Notes: a model not told the origin generated them from the letters alone. Shown: positions 1 to 8,703, counted from the stretch's first letter. The stretch: DNA of 64,000 bases from JACRIM01 sp038042195 (GCA_038042195.1 JBBTET010000068.1:5471-69470), one strand, 5' to 3'. Numbers and translations: made by a program.

Positions 1-486
1 CAGATGACACGCTGCCAAGAATAGGCCGCATGCCAATCCGACACTCTCAAGCGGATAATAGGTCTTCAATCGCCGACCGTCCGTACCGATTTCAAAATCA
101 ACCCTGAACACCACCACCAACCATGGGGCAATCTCCAAGAACGGCTTCTCCCAATTCGTTCCTATTGGCTCCAACGCTCCCAGCCATTCCGCCGGCATCC
201 GATGATCGTAGCTCTCGCGTTCTTCGGCCTCGGCCGCCAATCGAATCTCCCGCTTGAGCGTGGGATTACCCACCACGACAAATCGCCACGGCTGACGATT
301 CGCGCCGCTCGGAGCCGTGTGCGCCACAGCAATGGCATTTTCCAAAACTCTTTGATCCACGGGTCGATCGGAGAATGTCCGACAACTTCGCCGCGTCCCC
401 ATTTTTGCGTGAAACTCGGCCATAGCGAGAAGCTGCTCGTCAGTCGACAAATCGGGAAGTTGATAGTGAATGGTCGGCGCAGGCAC
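1..486 (-). CDS. Nitroreductase family protein (3' end missing)
   Basis: The frame stays open for 162 codons from a GTG start and runs off the left edge, so the C-terminus is missing. The start is chosen because AAGGAG lies 8 nt upstream and no better ATG exists. The N-terminal part carries the family's FMN-binding pattern: an Arg-rich stretch (RRSCRTFSDRPV) followed by SGANRQPWRFVVVGNP. Family members are FMN-dependent NAD(P)H oxidoreductases acting on nitro, quinone or halogenated aromatics. The substrate cannot be told from this fragment. The gene lies 41 nt downstream of the selenoprotein gene on the same strand, so the two may be co-transcribed redox genes. Confidence 0.85.
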   Translation of the reverse strand, partial: MPAPTIHYQLPDLSTDEQLLAMAEFHAKMGTRRSCRTFSDRPVDQRVLENAIAVAHTAPSGANRQPWRFVVVGNPTLKREIRLAAEAEERESYDHRMPAEWLGALEPIGTNWEKPFLEIAPWLVVVFRVDFEIGTDGRRLKTYYPLESVGLACGLFLAACHL

Positions 487-527
487 GTCTGATGCTCCTT
501 GGGCGAATCGCCACCAGCCGGCTCCGC

Positions 528-752
528 TCAAGGTACCGGCTTCAATTGATTGATTACGTCGTAGGCTCCGGGAAACTGCCCTGTCTTGTGCTTGGAGTAA
601 ATGAGTTTTCCATCCATCTCCACGTCGAATACACCACCACTCCCTTTCACAAGAACAGCTTCAACCCCGATTTCATCCTTAATCGCGTCCGCCAAACTGG
701 CGGCCCGAGGCAGGTAGTTTCACTGTGTGCAGTAGGTAATTTGGATCGTCAT
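528..752 (-). CDS. selW: SelW/Rdx-family selenoprotein with in-frame UGA
   Basis: An open frame of 74 residues is interrupted only by TGA at 722-720 (codon 11). Read through, the N-terminus is MTIQITYCTQ-U-NYLPRAA and the rest contains GVVFDVEMDGKLIYSK and KTGQFPGAYD. This is the SelW/SelT/SelH (Rdx) thioredoxin-like fold, in which bacterial members have YCxQC at this site. The UGA therefore replaces exactly the second Cys of the CxxC/CxxU redox motif and most likely encodes selenocysteine. A GGGAG lies 9 nt before ATG 752; an in-frame ATG at 758 is also possible. A SECIS-like hairpin follows the UGA. The alternative is a Cys-to-stop mutation or sequencing error (TGC to TGA), but exact placement at the Sec position argues against that. 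Probable role: selenol-based thiol redox reactions in the cytoplasm. Confidence 0.82.
689..703 (-). promoter_or_regulatory. SECIS-like hairpin downstream of the selW UGA
   Basis: On the minus-strand mRNA, six perfect base pairs (CCGCCA with TGGCGG) close a GTT loop. The stem starts 17 nt after the UGA and the loop G is at about +23. Bacterial SECIS elements are stem-loops just after the UGA whose small apical loop has a G near its start, and this hairpin fits in distance and loop. Binding by SelB is inferred. Confidence 0.6.
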
Positions 753-947
753 GTGCATAGGCTCCCATTGGTAGTCGGTACTACCGCTTCCTAGGCCATG
801 ATAACGGCCCCTAATCGAATGCCTATTCCGACCCTCCACAGGGGAACGAGCGATTGATGTCGAGTATCATTGCATTTCGACCGGCAGTTCGGGTAAATTG
901 GTGAGGGGTACTGTGTCGAATTCGGCATCACCGGAGTGGAGCATCTT

Positions 948-3674
948 ATGAAGTCCAAGCTGACTATTGTGACTATTGTATTCTCGTTTGCGCTGGCATT
1001 CACCGGAACGGCCATGCCCGCTATCGCCAACACGCTCGAAAACCACCTCGAATCCACAATCATGGCGCTCGAAGGGGCCCCTCAGCAACGCCCGCCAATG
1101 CCGCCGATTGTTCCCGGTATCATCTACCCTTCGCCCCCGGTACCCGCTGACATCACCTACACCGGCCGCAGCCTTTCTCTCAGCCTTACCAATTGGACGC
1201 ATACCGGCCCGGCCCCCATCGTTAATGGCAACACACCCGGCAACTTGCCGACCTCCGGTCGTACCGGCGGCGTCGCGGCACACCCCACGGACCCCAACAC
1301 CCTTTACATCGCAGCCGTCGGCGGTGGAATCTGGAAAACCACGGACGGCGGCACCCTATGGACTCCGCTCACCGACGAGCAAGCCACGCTATGGAGCTAT
1401 TCGGTTGCCGTTTCAAAGAGCAATCCAGACATCGTCTACGCAGGGACCGGCGAACCTACTAATTCCATCCTGTCGTTCTACGGCCGCGGAGTACTCAAAT
1501 CGACGGACGCCGGTTCATCTTGGACGCTGATGGGCAATAGCGTCTTTGATCGACGCACGGTCGCACGTGTCGTCATTCACCCGACCGATCCGGACACCGT
1601 TTATGTAGCCACTGGCGGAGGCGTTAATGGTTCTGCCGGAGGACGCGGCGTCTGGAAAACTATCGACGGCGGACTCAACTGGACTAACACCACTACGGCG
1701 GTCACTGGCGGCTCGTTCGCTGGCGTCTATTCCGACTTGCTCATGCACCCGACCGACCCAATGACACTCTATTGTGCCGTCGGGCAATACAGCGGCCAAC
1801 TTAAGAATGGCGTCTATAAGACCACGAACGCCGGTGGATCCTGGGCCGCCGCAGGCAATCACCCCGTCGGCTCGGCCAACGGTCGCATCACCATAGCCAT
1901 ATGCAGAGACAATCCACTCGTGCTGTATTCAATCATCTCTAACCCAGCCACCTCTGGTCTGCTCAAGATGATGAAAACCGTCGACGGCGGGACCATCTGG
2001 GCCGAAGTTCTCGGCGTCCCGAACTTCATGGGCGGCCAGGGTTGGTATGACCAGTGCATTGCCGTCGACCCGGTTAATCCCGACATCGTCTTTGTCGGAG
2101 GTCAATCCGGTGCCAACGGCATCCTCAAATCTGAAAACGGTGGAACCTCGTGGACCACCATCGAATCGGATGCCACCGGCCAAGGTCCGCATGTGGATTT
2201 CCACTACATGTCCTTCGACGCAAGTGGAAGACTACTCACCACCAACGACGGCGGCATCTTCCGGCTCGACAATCCAACGCTTGGTAGCCTTGATTGGGTA
2301 TCTCTCAACGGCAACATCCAGACAACACAATTCATCGGCATCGCCATGGACCCAACCAATCTCGACCTGTCTTACGGCGGAAGCCAAGACAACGGTACTG
2401 AAAAGTTCACGGGCTTCCTCGGTTGGACGGCCATTCGCGGCGGTGACGGCGGACATGTCGAGGTTGACCCATCAAATCCACTCATCCTCTATCACACCTT
2501 TCAATACCCGCGCACCTCGGGCACATGGGAACGCTCCGACAACGGCGGCAGCTCGTGGAGTGTCAAACAAACCGGCATCAACACCTCCGACCCAGGCAAC
2601 TTCTACGTCCCATTGATCCTTGATCCTTCAAGCCCGACTCGACTGCTCACGGGTACCAATCGAGTTTACGAGACCATCGACAAGGGCGAGAACTGGGTTC
2701 CGCTTAGCACCCCTAGCACTAATGGCTGGGGCACGGGGAGCGCCATCGATGCCATCGGACTTTCCGCCACCGACACCAACGTCATCTGGGCATGTGCCGG
2801 CGGTGCGATCTACTTCACATCCGACCACGGTGCGAATTGGGCCTTGCGAAACGCAGGCACCTCGGTCGACCATTTCCACGACATCGCCGTCGATCCTACC
2901 GATCACCTCACGGCTTACGTCGCGCGCGATCGCTTTGGCGTTGCAGGCAAGGTTTTCAAGACCACCAACGCCGGCGTGCTTTGGACCAACATCTCGAGCA
3001 ATCTCCCCGACATTCCTGCACAGTCCATCATCGTCGATCCAAACAACCCCGGCCAAGCCGACGACGTTCTCTACGTTGGCACTGACACCGGCGTCTTTCG
3101 TTCGACGAACGGCGGCGCATCATGGACCGTCCATGCGACCGGCATGCCGAATTGCGCAGTATTCGACCTCGACCTGAACCCAACCACCGGCGTCCTCATG
3201 GCTGGTACACACGGGCGCGGTACGTTGCAAATCCTCACGCCCACCTCCCCTTCCGTCGCCGCGCTCTCAGATGCCGTGACGCTTTGTGGCTCGGCCTACA
3301 CCGGTCCCACGCCCTCCGGCTCCGGCTCACCGCCGCTCACATGGTCGCTCGTCGCCGGTCCCGGCGGAATGACCATCGACTCCGGTACCGGCATCGTCAG
3401 TTGGCCGACCCCGATCCCCTCGCTTACCGACTATACCGTCACGATTAAGGCTGAAAATGATGGCGGGGGGTTCGATACCAAGACCTACCTGCTCACCGTT
3501 AAGCCCGGCGATTTCAATGGCGACGGTCTGGCCGACCCGCTTGATCTGCCCGACTTCGTGGACCACCTGCTCGGCGTCTCCAACACGCGTCCCTGCGCCG
3601 CCGACGTAAACAATGACACCTTCATCGATGGTCTCGATGCCCAGGCATGGATCATCTCCAGCGCAACCCCATAA
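948..3674 (+). CDS. Secreted BNR/sortilin-type beta-propeller protein with Ig-like and dockerin-like tail
   Basis: The product is 908 aa. ATG 948 is preferred over an upstream in-frame GTG at 936 because GGAG lies 6 nt before it. A signal peptide covers about residues 1-27 (cleavage near PAIA-NT). About eleven repeats of the type (K/R)(S/T)(T/I)DGGxxW, for example WKTTDGGTLW and FRSTNGGASW, mark a VPS10/exo-sialidase-like multi-bladed propeller. A putative Ig-like domain follows (PLTWSLVAGPGGMTID to LLTVKPG). The C-terminus has two Ca-binding dockerin-type loops (DFNGDGLADPLDL and DVNNDTFIDGLDA). It is probably an extracellular or surface protein that binds a polymer or partner. No sialidase catalytic set was identified, so enzymatic activity is not claimed. 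A strong terminator follows. Confidence 0.85.
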   Translation: MKSKLTIVTIVFSFALAFTGTAMPAIANTLENHLESTIMALEGAPQQRPPMPPIVPGIIYPSPPVPADITYTGRSLSLSLTNWTHTGPAPIVNGNTPGNLPTSGRTGGVAAHPTDPNTLYIAAVGGGIWKTTDGGTLWTPLTDEQATLWSYSVAVSKSNPDIVYAGTGEPTNSILSFYGRGVLKSTDAGSSWTLMGNSVFDRRTVARVVIHPTDPDTVYVATGGGVNGSAGGRGVWKTIDGGLNWTNTTTAVTGGSFAGVYSDLLMHPTDPMTLYCAVGQYSGQLKNGVYKTTNAGGSWAAAGNHPVGSANGRITIAICRDNPLVLYSIISNPATSGLLKMMKTVDGGTIWAEVLGVPNFMGGQGWYDQCIAVDPVNPDIVFVGGQSGANGILKSENGGTSWTTIESDATGQGPHVDFHYMSFDASGRLLTTNDGGIFRLDNPTLGSLDWVSLNGNIQTTQFIGIAMDPTNLDLSYGGSQDNGTEKFTGFLGWTAIRGGDGGHVEVDPSNPLILYHTFQYPRTSGTWERSDNGGSSWSVKQTGINTSDPGNFYVPLILDPSSPTRLLTGTNRVYETIDKGENWVPLSTPSTNGWGTGSAIDAIGLSATDTNVIWACAGGAIYFTSDHGANWALRNAGTSVDHFHDIAVDPTDHLTAYVARDRFGVAGKVFKTTNAGVLWTNISSNLPDIPAQSIIVDPNNPGQADDVLYVGTDTGVFRSTNGGASWTVHATGMPNCAVFDLDLNPTTGVLMAGTHGRGTLQILTPTSPSVAALSDAVTLCGSAYTGPTPSGSGSPPLTWSLVAGPGGMTIDSGTGIVSWPTPIPSLTDYTVTIKAENDGGGFDTKTYLLTVKPGDFNGDGLADPLDLPDFVDHLLGVSNTRPCAADVNNDTFIDGLDAQAWIISSATP

Positions 3675-3701
3675 TCCGAGCTGCATTGCATGATTTTGCC
3701 G

Positions 3702-3740
3702 CCGTCTCCCGGGAATAACCCATCCCGGGAGACGGTTTCT
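3702..3740 (+). terminator. Intrinsic terminator after the propeller gene
   Basis: A perfect 13-bp inverted repeat (3702-3714 with 3723-3735), with an 8-nt loop, is followed directly by a T-rich stretch (TTTCT). It starts 27 nt after the stop codon of the upstream propeller gene and separates it from msrA. Confidence 0.85.
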
Positions 3741-3825
3741 ACTTTCGTGTCACTGACCGGCGGGAAACGTCGCCCCTCCACGGCTACCATGCCCCCCGCA
3801 GGCCCTGATTGCACGGAGAATCCTC

Positions 3826-4440
3826 ATGCAACGCCTTCACAAACCGACATGGCTGGCCCTCGCCTTCCCACTATTCATCCTCTCCGCCGGTGCCTGCCGC
3901 GATCAAGCAATGGCCGGCCGACCCACCCCAGCAACCACACAAGGAGTCAAGCCCGTGACCACGCAAAAAGCCACCTTCGCCGCCGGCTGCTTCTGGGGCG
4001 TCGAACTAGAGTTCGCCCAGATGCCCGGCGTCATCAAAACCACCGTCGGCTACACAGGCGGCAAGACCAAGAGCCCGACCTACAAGGACGTCTGCAACCA
4101 TGACACCGGCCACGCCGAAGCGGTGTTGATTGAGTTCGATCCGGCAAAAATCTCCTACGAGAAACTCGTCGAGGCGTTCTTCGATTTGCACGACCCGACG
4201 CAAGTGAACCGCCAAGGTCCCGACGTCGGCGATCAATATCGCACGGCCATCTTCTTCCATTCGCCAGAGCAAAAGGCGACCGCCGAAGCCGTGAAGGCCC
4301 GCCTCACCACCGCGAAAAGGTTCTCGCGTCCCATCGCCACGCACATCGTCCCCGCCGTCGAGTTCCACGCGGCCGAAGACTACCACCAGCAGTACTTCTC
4401 CAAACGCGGCATCACACGAAGCTGTCATGCAAAGCCGTGA
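3826..4440 (+). CDS. msrA: Peptide methionine sulfoxide reductase MsrA, lipoprotein form
   Basis: The product is 204 aa. It reduces methionine-S-sulfoxide in proteins. The catalytic motif GCFWGVE is present with the nucleophilic Cys at residue 55, and downstream family signatures are seen (VGYTGGK, YKDVCNHDTGHAEAV, FFDLHDPTQ, QYRTAIF). Residues 1-24 form a lipoprotein signal (LFILSAGAC, lipid Cys 24), so the enzyme probably acts on envelope proteins from a membrane anchor. GGAG lies 7 nt before ATG 3826. Resolving Cys residues could not be assigned with certainty. The gene is convergent with the CBM9-like gene. Confidence 0.95.
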   Translation: MQRLHKPTWLALAFPLFILSAGACRDQAMAGRPTPATTQGVKPVTTQKATFAAGCFWGVELEFAQMPGVIKTTVGYTGGKTKSPTYKDVCNHDTGHAEAVLIEFDPAKISYEKLVEAFFDLHDPTQVNRQGPDVGDQYRTAIFFHSPEQKATAEAVKARLTTAKRFSRPIATHIVPAVEFHAAEDYHQQYFSKRGITRSCHAKP

Positions 4441-4480
4441 ATCAATGATGCATGTGGCCTTGGGCAAAGACGTAGTCGAA

Positions 4481-5137
4481 CTACGGTGTCAATACCGCAG
4501 TCGGCCACGTGCTTGGGTCGCACCACCAGTTCAGGTCATCGCCCACGGTGAGTGATTGATGTCCGAGTTCGGTGTCTTCCAGGATTGCGAAGAGTCCGAT
4601 GCGCGGATTTTCCACGGGGTCGTAGCCGGATAGGATTTGCGCTGGGATGTGGGCTGTGAGGCTGTAACCGCCCTTGACGATCTTTGGCGCAATGAGGATT
4701 TCGCCGGGTTTTGCCATTGGTGCATCGGTCTGGGCGCGTGCCACTGGCGCGCTATCCGCCAGTGGATCGTTTCGACTTTTTCCGCCGCCTGTCGGCAGGA
4801 AGTAGAACTGTTGACAGAAGCGCGTGGCGCGGCGGATGTTTCGCGTGTCGCGCATGTCTGTCATCACGCGCAAACCATCGGAGTTCTTGAATCGCTGCGG
4901 GTCGCAGTGGGGCGGTCGACGCTTGCCCGATACGCGTGCTCCGATGTACAGACCGGCCTCATCCCACGCGACGAATACGTCGCCAAACGGCTCTTGCCAA
5001 TCCATCGTACAAAGCGGGGGGAGTTGCCATGTCTCGGGCCAGTGGCTTACGTCGCCGTTGATTTGCGGCGGCTTCGCGCAACGATTCAGCGGGAACTCGA
5101 ACTTGAAGAGATAGCGGTTGGGGATGAGCGCGGGCAT
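4481..5137 (-). CDS. CBM9/DOMON-like carbohydrate-binding domain protein
   Basis: The product is 218 aa with no obvious signal peptide at this start. The pattern INGDVSHWPETW, then DVFVAWDEAGLYIGARV, then NSDGLRVMTDMRDTRN resembles the CBM9-like domain found alone or on carbohydrate-active proteins. The body ends with a predicted beta-rich segment (GGYSLTAHIPAQIL, RIGLFAILEDTELG). No catalytic residues are recognised, so a ligand-binding role is inferred. The start at 5137 lacks a clear ribosome site. The first 45 nt of the gene are duplicated at 6611-6655, just after the macB stop, suggesting this gene once directly followed macB. Confidence 0.6.
   Translation of the reverse strand: MPALIPNRYLFKFEFPLNRCAKPPQINGDVSHWPETWQLPPLCTMDWQEPFGDVFVAWDEAGLYIGARVSGKRRPPHCDPQRFKNSDGLRVMTDMRDTRNIRRATRFCQQFYFLPTGGGKSRNDPLADSAPVARAQTDAPMAKPGEILIAPKIVKGGYSLTAHIPAQILSGYDPVENPRIGLFAILEDTELGHQSLTVGDDLNWWCDPSTWPTAVLTP
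5093..5137. repeat. Direct repeat copy A (start of the CBM9-like gene)
   Basis: The first 15 codons of the CBM9-like gene match 6611-6655 at 43 of 45 positions, including a 34-nt identical run. Weaker similarity continues about 17 nt further upstream of the gene. The two copies bracket the PEP-CTERM gene. Confidence 0.9.
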
Positions 5138-5327
5138 TGGGGTGGATTTTAACGCCGGTACTCATGAAGTGGTGGAACGGGTGATTACACTTGGCAGTCG
5201 ATGACTCAGGGTTGTGAATTGGCATCCACCAGGCGCATAGTTGAAAGTGAAACAAACTAGACAGATGTAAGTCTTGTTGATCGCTGAAGTTAGGACGCCG
5301 TTTTTTTTTCGCTTTATGCTGTTTTGC

Positions 5328-5357
5328 TTGCTAGAGCACCTTTATTTTAGGTAATAT
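5328..5357 (+). promoter_or_regulatory. Possible sigma-70 type promoter of the HAF-repeat gene
   Basis: TTGCTA (5328-5333) and TAATAT (5352-5357) are separated by 18 nt and lie about 40 nt before the start codon. The rest of the 260-nt interval between the divergent genes holds a T9 run at 5301-5309 and no other recognised feature. Confidence 0.45.
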
Positions 5358-5397
5358 ACAGACTAGTAAAGTCTACAGCTAAAGGAGGATCATCACG

Positions 5398-6603
5398 ATG
5401 CGCCTGAATCAAGCCCCTCGATTCGCGGCCCTCTTTTGCGGAATTATTGCCGCGCTGTCTGGTCTGATTTCAACCGCGAGTCTAGCCGATCCGCCTGCTC
5501 AGTTCATGGGTTTGGGAGATTTGGCGGGAGGAGTCTTTTCGAGCAGTGCCGCGGGCGTCTCGGCTGATGGGCTGACCGTTGTTGGAACATCGACGGGCAC
5601 CAATACTGCGATGCCACCGTTCCCTCCGACAGCACCACTCGCTTTCAAATGGCAGAGCGGAACTATGTCGGCAATGGGTTTTGGCGCGTGTTCTTACGCG
5701 AGCGCGACGTCGTCAAACGGCAATGCGGTTGTCGGAGGCGCAGATTTCAATTGCGGCGGAGCGGAATCCTACGGATTGTATGCTGCAGGCGGAGGGTTTG
5801 GTGGAACATTTGATGCTGGCGAATACAACGGAGTAAATGCCGTATCAGGAGATGGTCTCGTCATGGCCGGTCATTCCGACTTCGACATTTTTGGCAGCAC
5901 TCCCAGAAAAGCGGCTCGAGGTGTCTTTACGGCTCCGAGTACGATTACCGTTCAGAACCTAGGAACCCTGCCTGGTGGAAACTCTTCCGAGGCGTTCGGC
6001 ATCTCACTTGATGGCTCCACCATTGTTGGCGGGAGTCGGGCCACTGGTACTGGAACAGCGTTTCGAGCATTTCGCTGGAAACAATCGGAGGGCATGATCA
6101 GCCTCGACCCCGGAGCGGCCTTTACGTCCAGCCAAGCTAATGCCGTCTCGTCCACCGGCGAAGTCGTCGTGGGAGAACGAACCAGCGGCTCAGGGACCGA
6201 AGCATTCCTATGGACTGAACTCGGCGGCATGACAGGCTTGGGCGATCTTATTGGCGGCTCGCTCGCAAGCCGGGCAAATGCCATTGACGGTTATGGGTGG
6301 TCCATCGTTGGCGTGGGAAATACCGCAGCCGGCGATCGAGCATTCGTTTGGGATCCAATCTACGGCGTGAGGGAGCTTTCGACGATTCTAAGCTTACTTG
6401 GTGCCGACCTGACCGGCTGGACGCTTTCGACTGCAACGGGGATTTCCTATGACGGCTTAGTCATTGTCGGCACGGGCATCAATCCGTTAGGGCAGACGGA
6501 GGCATGGCGTGCTGTCCTGCCAGAGCCTGCGACGGCGCTGCCGCTTCTTATGATGCTCGCGTTTGTGCGACGTCGTCGATTCCCGGCGACGTATCGCAAT
6601 TAG
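5398..6603 (+). CDS. PEP-CTERM protein with HAF extracellular repeats
   Basis: The product is 401 aa. A strong AAAGGAGG lies 9 nt before the ATG. A signal peptide covers about residues 1-30. The body has repeats around GLGDLAGGVFSSSAAGVS, LGTLPGGNSSEAFGISLD and LGDLIGGSLASRANAIDG, each followed by a G-x-x-x-V-G segment. This is the HAF-type repeat of secreted proteins, often predicted to form a propeller. The C-terminus LPEPATALPLLMMLAFVRRRR is a PEP-CTERM sorting signal: PEP motif, hydrophobic helix, Arg cluster. It is probably exported and processed by an exosortase. The biological role is unknown. It is flanked by direct repeats of a neighbouring gene's start, which suggests insertion at this site. 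Confidence 0.85.
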   Translation: MRLNQAPRFAALFCGIIAALSGLISTASLADPPAQFMGLGDLAGGVFSSSAAGVSADGLTVVGTSTGTNTAMPPFPPTAPLAFKWQSGTMSAMGFGACSYASATSSNGNAVVGGADFNCGGAESYGLYAAGGGFGGTFDAGEYNGVNAVSGDGLVMAGHSDFDIFGSTPRKAARGVFTAPSTITVQNLGTLPGGNSSEAFGISLDGSTIVGGSRATGTGTAFRAFRWKQSEGMISLDPGAAFTSSQANAVSSTGEVVVGERTSGSGTEAFLWTELGGMTGLGDLIGGSLASRANAIDGYGWSIVGVGNTAAGDRAFVWDPIYGVRELSTILSLLGADLTGWTLSTATGISYDGLVIVGTGINPLGQTEAWRAVLPEPATALPLLMMLAFVRRRRFPATYRN

Positions 6604-6610
6604 CCATTGT

Positions 6611-6655
6611 GAACTCAAACGTGAAGAGATAGCGGTTGGGGATGAGCGCGGGCAT
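6611..6655. repeat. Direct repeat copy B (orphan gene-start duplicate)
   Basis: This near-identical copy of 5093-5137 lies 25 nt downstream of the macB stop codon in the macB direction. It encodes an orphan start (MPALIPNRYLFTFEF) that runs into unrelated sequence after 15 codons. Confidence 0.9.
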
Positions 6656-6680
6656 GGACTGGAATTGTAACGATTCCTGT

Positions 6681-7904
6681 TTAATCGTGACGCAGCGCCT
6701 CGATCGGGTTCAACGCTGCTGCTCTCCGCGCGGGTAGTAAGCCGAAGAGCACGCCCACGCCGGCGCTGAAGAGAAACGCAAGGAGCACGATCCAGATCGA
6801 CATCATTGGTTTCACGCCGATGGAATTGGCGATGGCCGCTGCGCCGACCACGCCGATGAAGATGCCGACGCCGCCGCCGGCGCTGGAGATGACGCCGGCT
6901 TCGACGAGGAATTGGCGGTTGATCGCTTTGGTTGATGCGCCAATGGCCATGCGGATGCCGATCTCTCGCGTCCGCTCGGTCACGGCGACGAGCATGATGT
7001 TCATGATGCCCACGCCGCCGACCGCGAGGCTTACCAGCGCGAGGAAGAACATGAGTAGCGTCATTTGATTGCTGATCGTCCGCGCTTGTTCTTCTTTTTC
7101 CTTGAGAGTTGTCACCTTGAAGTCGTCGCCATCGCCTTCGGCGATTTTGTGGCGTTGGCGAAGCAGGTCCACGATTTGACCGACGGCCCGTTCCACATCG
7201 CCATCGCTGACGGCGGAGCAGAGGATTACGGCCGGTTCCTTCTGGCCCATGATGTCGCGGAGAAGAATGGGCAGCGGCACGAGAATGACGTTGTCTTCAT
7301 CCAGGCCGAGCGGGTTGAAACCCTTCGGGTCGAGAATGCCGACGACCTTCAGCGACACGCGCCCGACGCGCACCGTCTGATTGAGCGGGCTGCGGTCGCC
7401 GAACAGTTCACGGAGAGCGGTCTGCCCGATCAGGCACACGCGCCGCGCTGCGACGATGTCGAACGGCTCAAAGTCGCGCCCATCGGAGACGCCCCAGTTG
7501 CGAATCGTGGTGTAGGTGTGGCCCACGCCGTTGATGTCCACAACGGCGTTGGCCGTGTCGCTGACGAATTGGACCTTGTCGCCGTGGGTTGGGCTGGTGG
7601 TTGAGACGGCGTCACACTCGGCGGCGATGGCGTCGGAATCGGAGCGCGTGAGGCTGCTGGTGTGCAGGCCGGCGGCGGCGTTCTTGCCCTTCTTATTTTC
7701 CTGATTGATGACGAGGATCATGTTTCGCCCGGCCTTGCGAATGTCGCCGATGAGCGAATCCTTCACGCCTTGCACGACGCTGATGCAGATGATGACGACC
7801 GACACGCCCATGATCATGCCCATCATGGTGAGGAAGCTGCGCAGCTTGTGCCGCCACAACTCGCGTAGGCCCATCTTGAAGCATTCGATCCAGAGGGCAA
7901 ACAT
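6681..7904 (-). CDS. MacB/LolC-type ABC transporter permease
   Basis: The product is 407 aa, close to the usual size of the family. It has one N-terminal transmembrane helix (FLTMMGMIMGVSVVIICISVV), a large periplasmic MacB-PCD-like domain (about residues 45-270), then three C-terminal helices of the FtsX type. The conserved segment VGGVGIMNIMLVAVTERTREIGIRMAIGA is present. It pairs with the ATPase, which ends 2 nt upstream of this start, and with the membrane fusion protein. This is a tripartite mechanotransmitting exporter of the MacAB class. The substrate (macrolide, peptide, siderophore or lipoprotein) cannot be deduced. Confidence 0.92.
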   Translation of the reverse strand: MFALWIECFKMGLRELWRHKLRSFLTMMGMIMGVSVVIICISVVQGVKDSLIGDIRKAGRNMILVINQENKKGKNAAAGLHTSSLTRSDSDAIAAECDAVSTTSPTHGDKVQFVSDTANAVVDINGVGHTYTTIRNWGVSDGRDFEPFDIVAARRVCLIGQTALRELFGDRSPLNQTVRVGRVSLKVVGILDPKGFNPLGLDEDNVILVPLPILLRDIMGQKEPAVILCSAVSDGDVERAVGQIVDLLRQRHKIAEGDGDDFKVTTLKEKEEQARTISNQMTLLMFFLALVSLAVGGVGIMNIMLVAVTERTREIGIRMAIGASTKAINRQFLVEAGVISSAGGGVGIFIGVVGAAAIANSIGVKPMMSIWIVLLAFLFSAGVGVLFGLLPARRAAALNPIEALRHD

Positions 7905-7906
7905 CG

Positions 7907-8695
7907 CTATGCGGCCCCCAGGGTGAGTGCGCGAACGTCCGGCACCGGCGGCCCGCCGCGGCGCGGGGTGGCCTGATCAGCGATGATGATTCCGTCGCGA
8001 AGGATGATGACCCGCTCGGAGAACTCGGCGATGCCGGGGTCGTGGGTCACGATGATGACGGTGCGTTTCTCAACCTCGTGCAGGTGCGTGAGGATGCGCA
8101 TGATCTCGCGCGTTGTGTGGGTGTCGAGGTTGCCGGTCGGCTCATCAGCGAGCAGGACCGGCGGGTTATTCACTAGAGATCGGGCGATGGCGACGCGCTG
8201 TTGTTGACCGCCGGAGAGTTGCGACGGCAAATGGTGTGTTCGGTCGGCGAGGTCCACTTTGGAGAGGGCCGACATGGCTGCTTCGCGCCGCAGGGCCGCG
8301 GGTCGACCGGCATAGACCATCGGCAGCTCGACATTTTCCAACGCCGTGCTCCGCGCCAGCAGGTTGAAGTTCTGAAAGATAAAGCCGATGTAGGTGTTTC
8401 GCAGTTGGGCGAGCTGGTCACGGGTCATCTTGCTGCTGGCGTTGCCGGCGAGTTCGTAGACGCCCTGTGTGGGGACATCGAGCGCGCCGAGGATGTTGAG
8501 CAGGGTGGATTTGCCAGAGCCGCTGGCACCCATGATGGCGATGAATTGGCCTTCGGGGATGTCGACGTTCAAGCCGCGCAGGGCGTGGACGGCGGTGCCG
8601 CCGGTGTCGTAGGTTTTGTGCAACTCGCGCAGCCGAATGACGACGGGGATGCCCGGGTCTGCGACGGTGGAGATGATCGTGGCTGGGTCGGACAT
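7907..8695 (-). CDS. MacB/LolD-type ABC transporter ATPase
   Basis: The product is 262 aa. The open frame extends upstream to 8875, but ATG 8695 lies 8 nt after the upstream gene's stop and gives a family-length protein. Walker A GASGSGKST, Q-loop IFQNFNLLARSTALENV, signature LSGGQQQR, Walker B VLLADEPTGNLD and the H-loop THD are all intact. It powers the permease encoded immediately downstream. The C-terminus has a short Pro/Gly-rich extension (about residues 242-262). Confidence 0.95.
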   Translation of the reverse strand: MSDPATIISTVADPGIPVVIRLRELHKTYDTGGTAVHALRGLNVDIPEGQFIAIMGASGSGKSTLLNILGALDVPTQGVYELAGNASSKMTRDQLAQLRNTYIGFIFQNFNLLARSTALENVELPMVYAGRPAALRREAAMSALSKVDLADRTHHLPSQLSGGQQQRVAIARSLVNNPPVLLADEPTGNLDTHTTREIMRILTHLHEVEKRTVIIVTHDPGIAEFSERVIILRDGIIIADQATPRRGGPPVPDVRALTLGAA

Positions 8696-8703
8696 GAACC
8701 GTC

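Noticed and set aside
5301..5309. T9 run at 5301-5309 as a terminator
   Set aside because: No stable stem lies upstream on the plus strand and no gene ends there.
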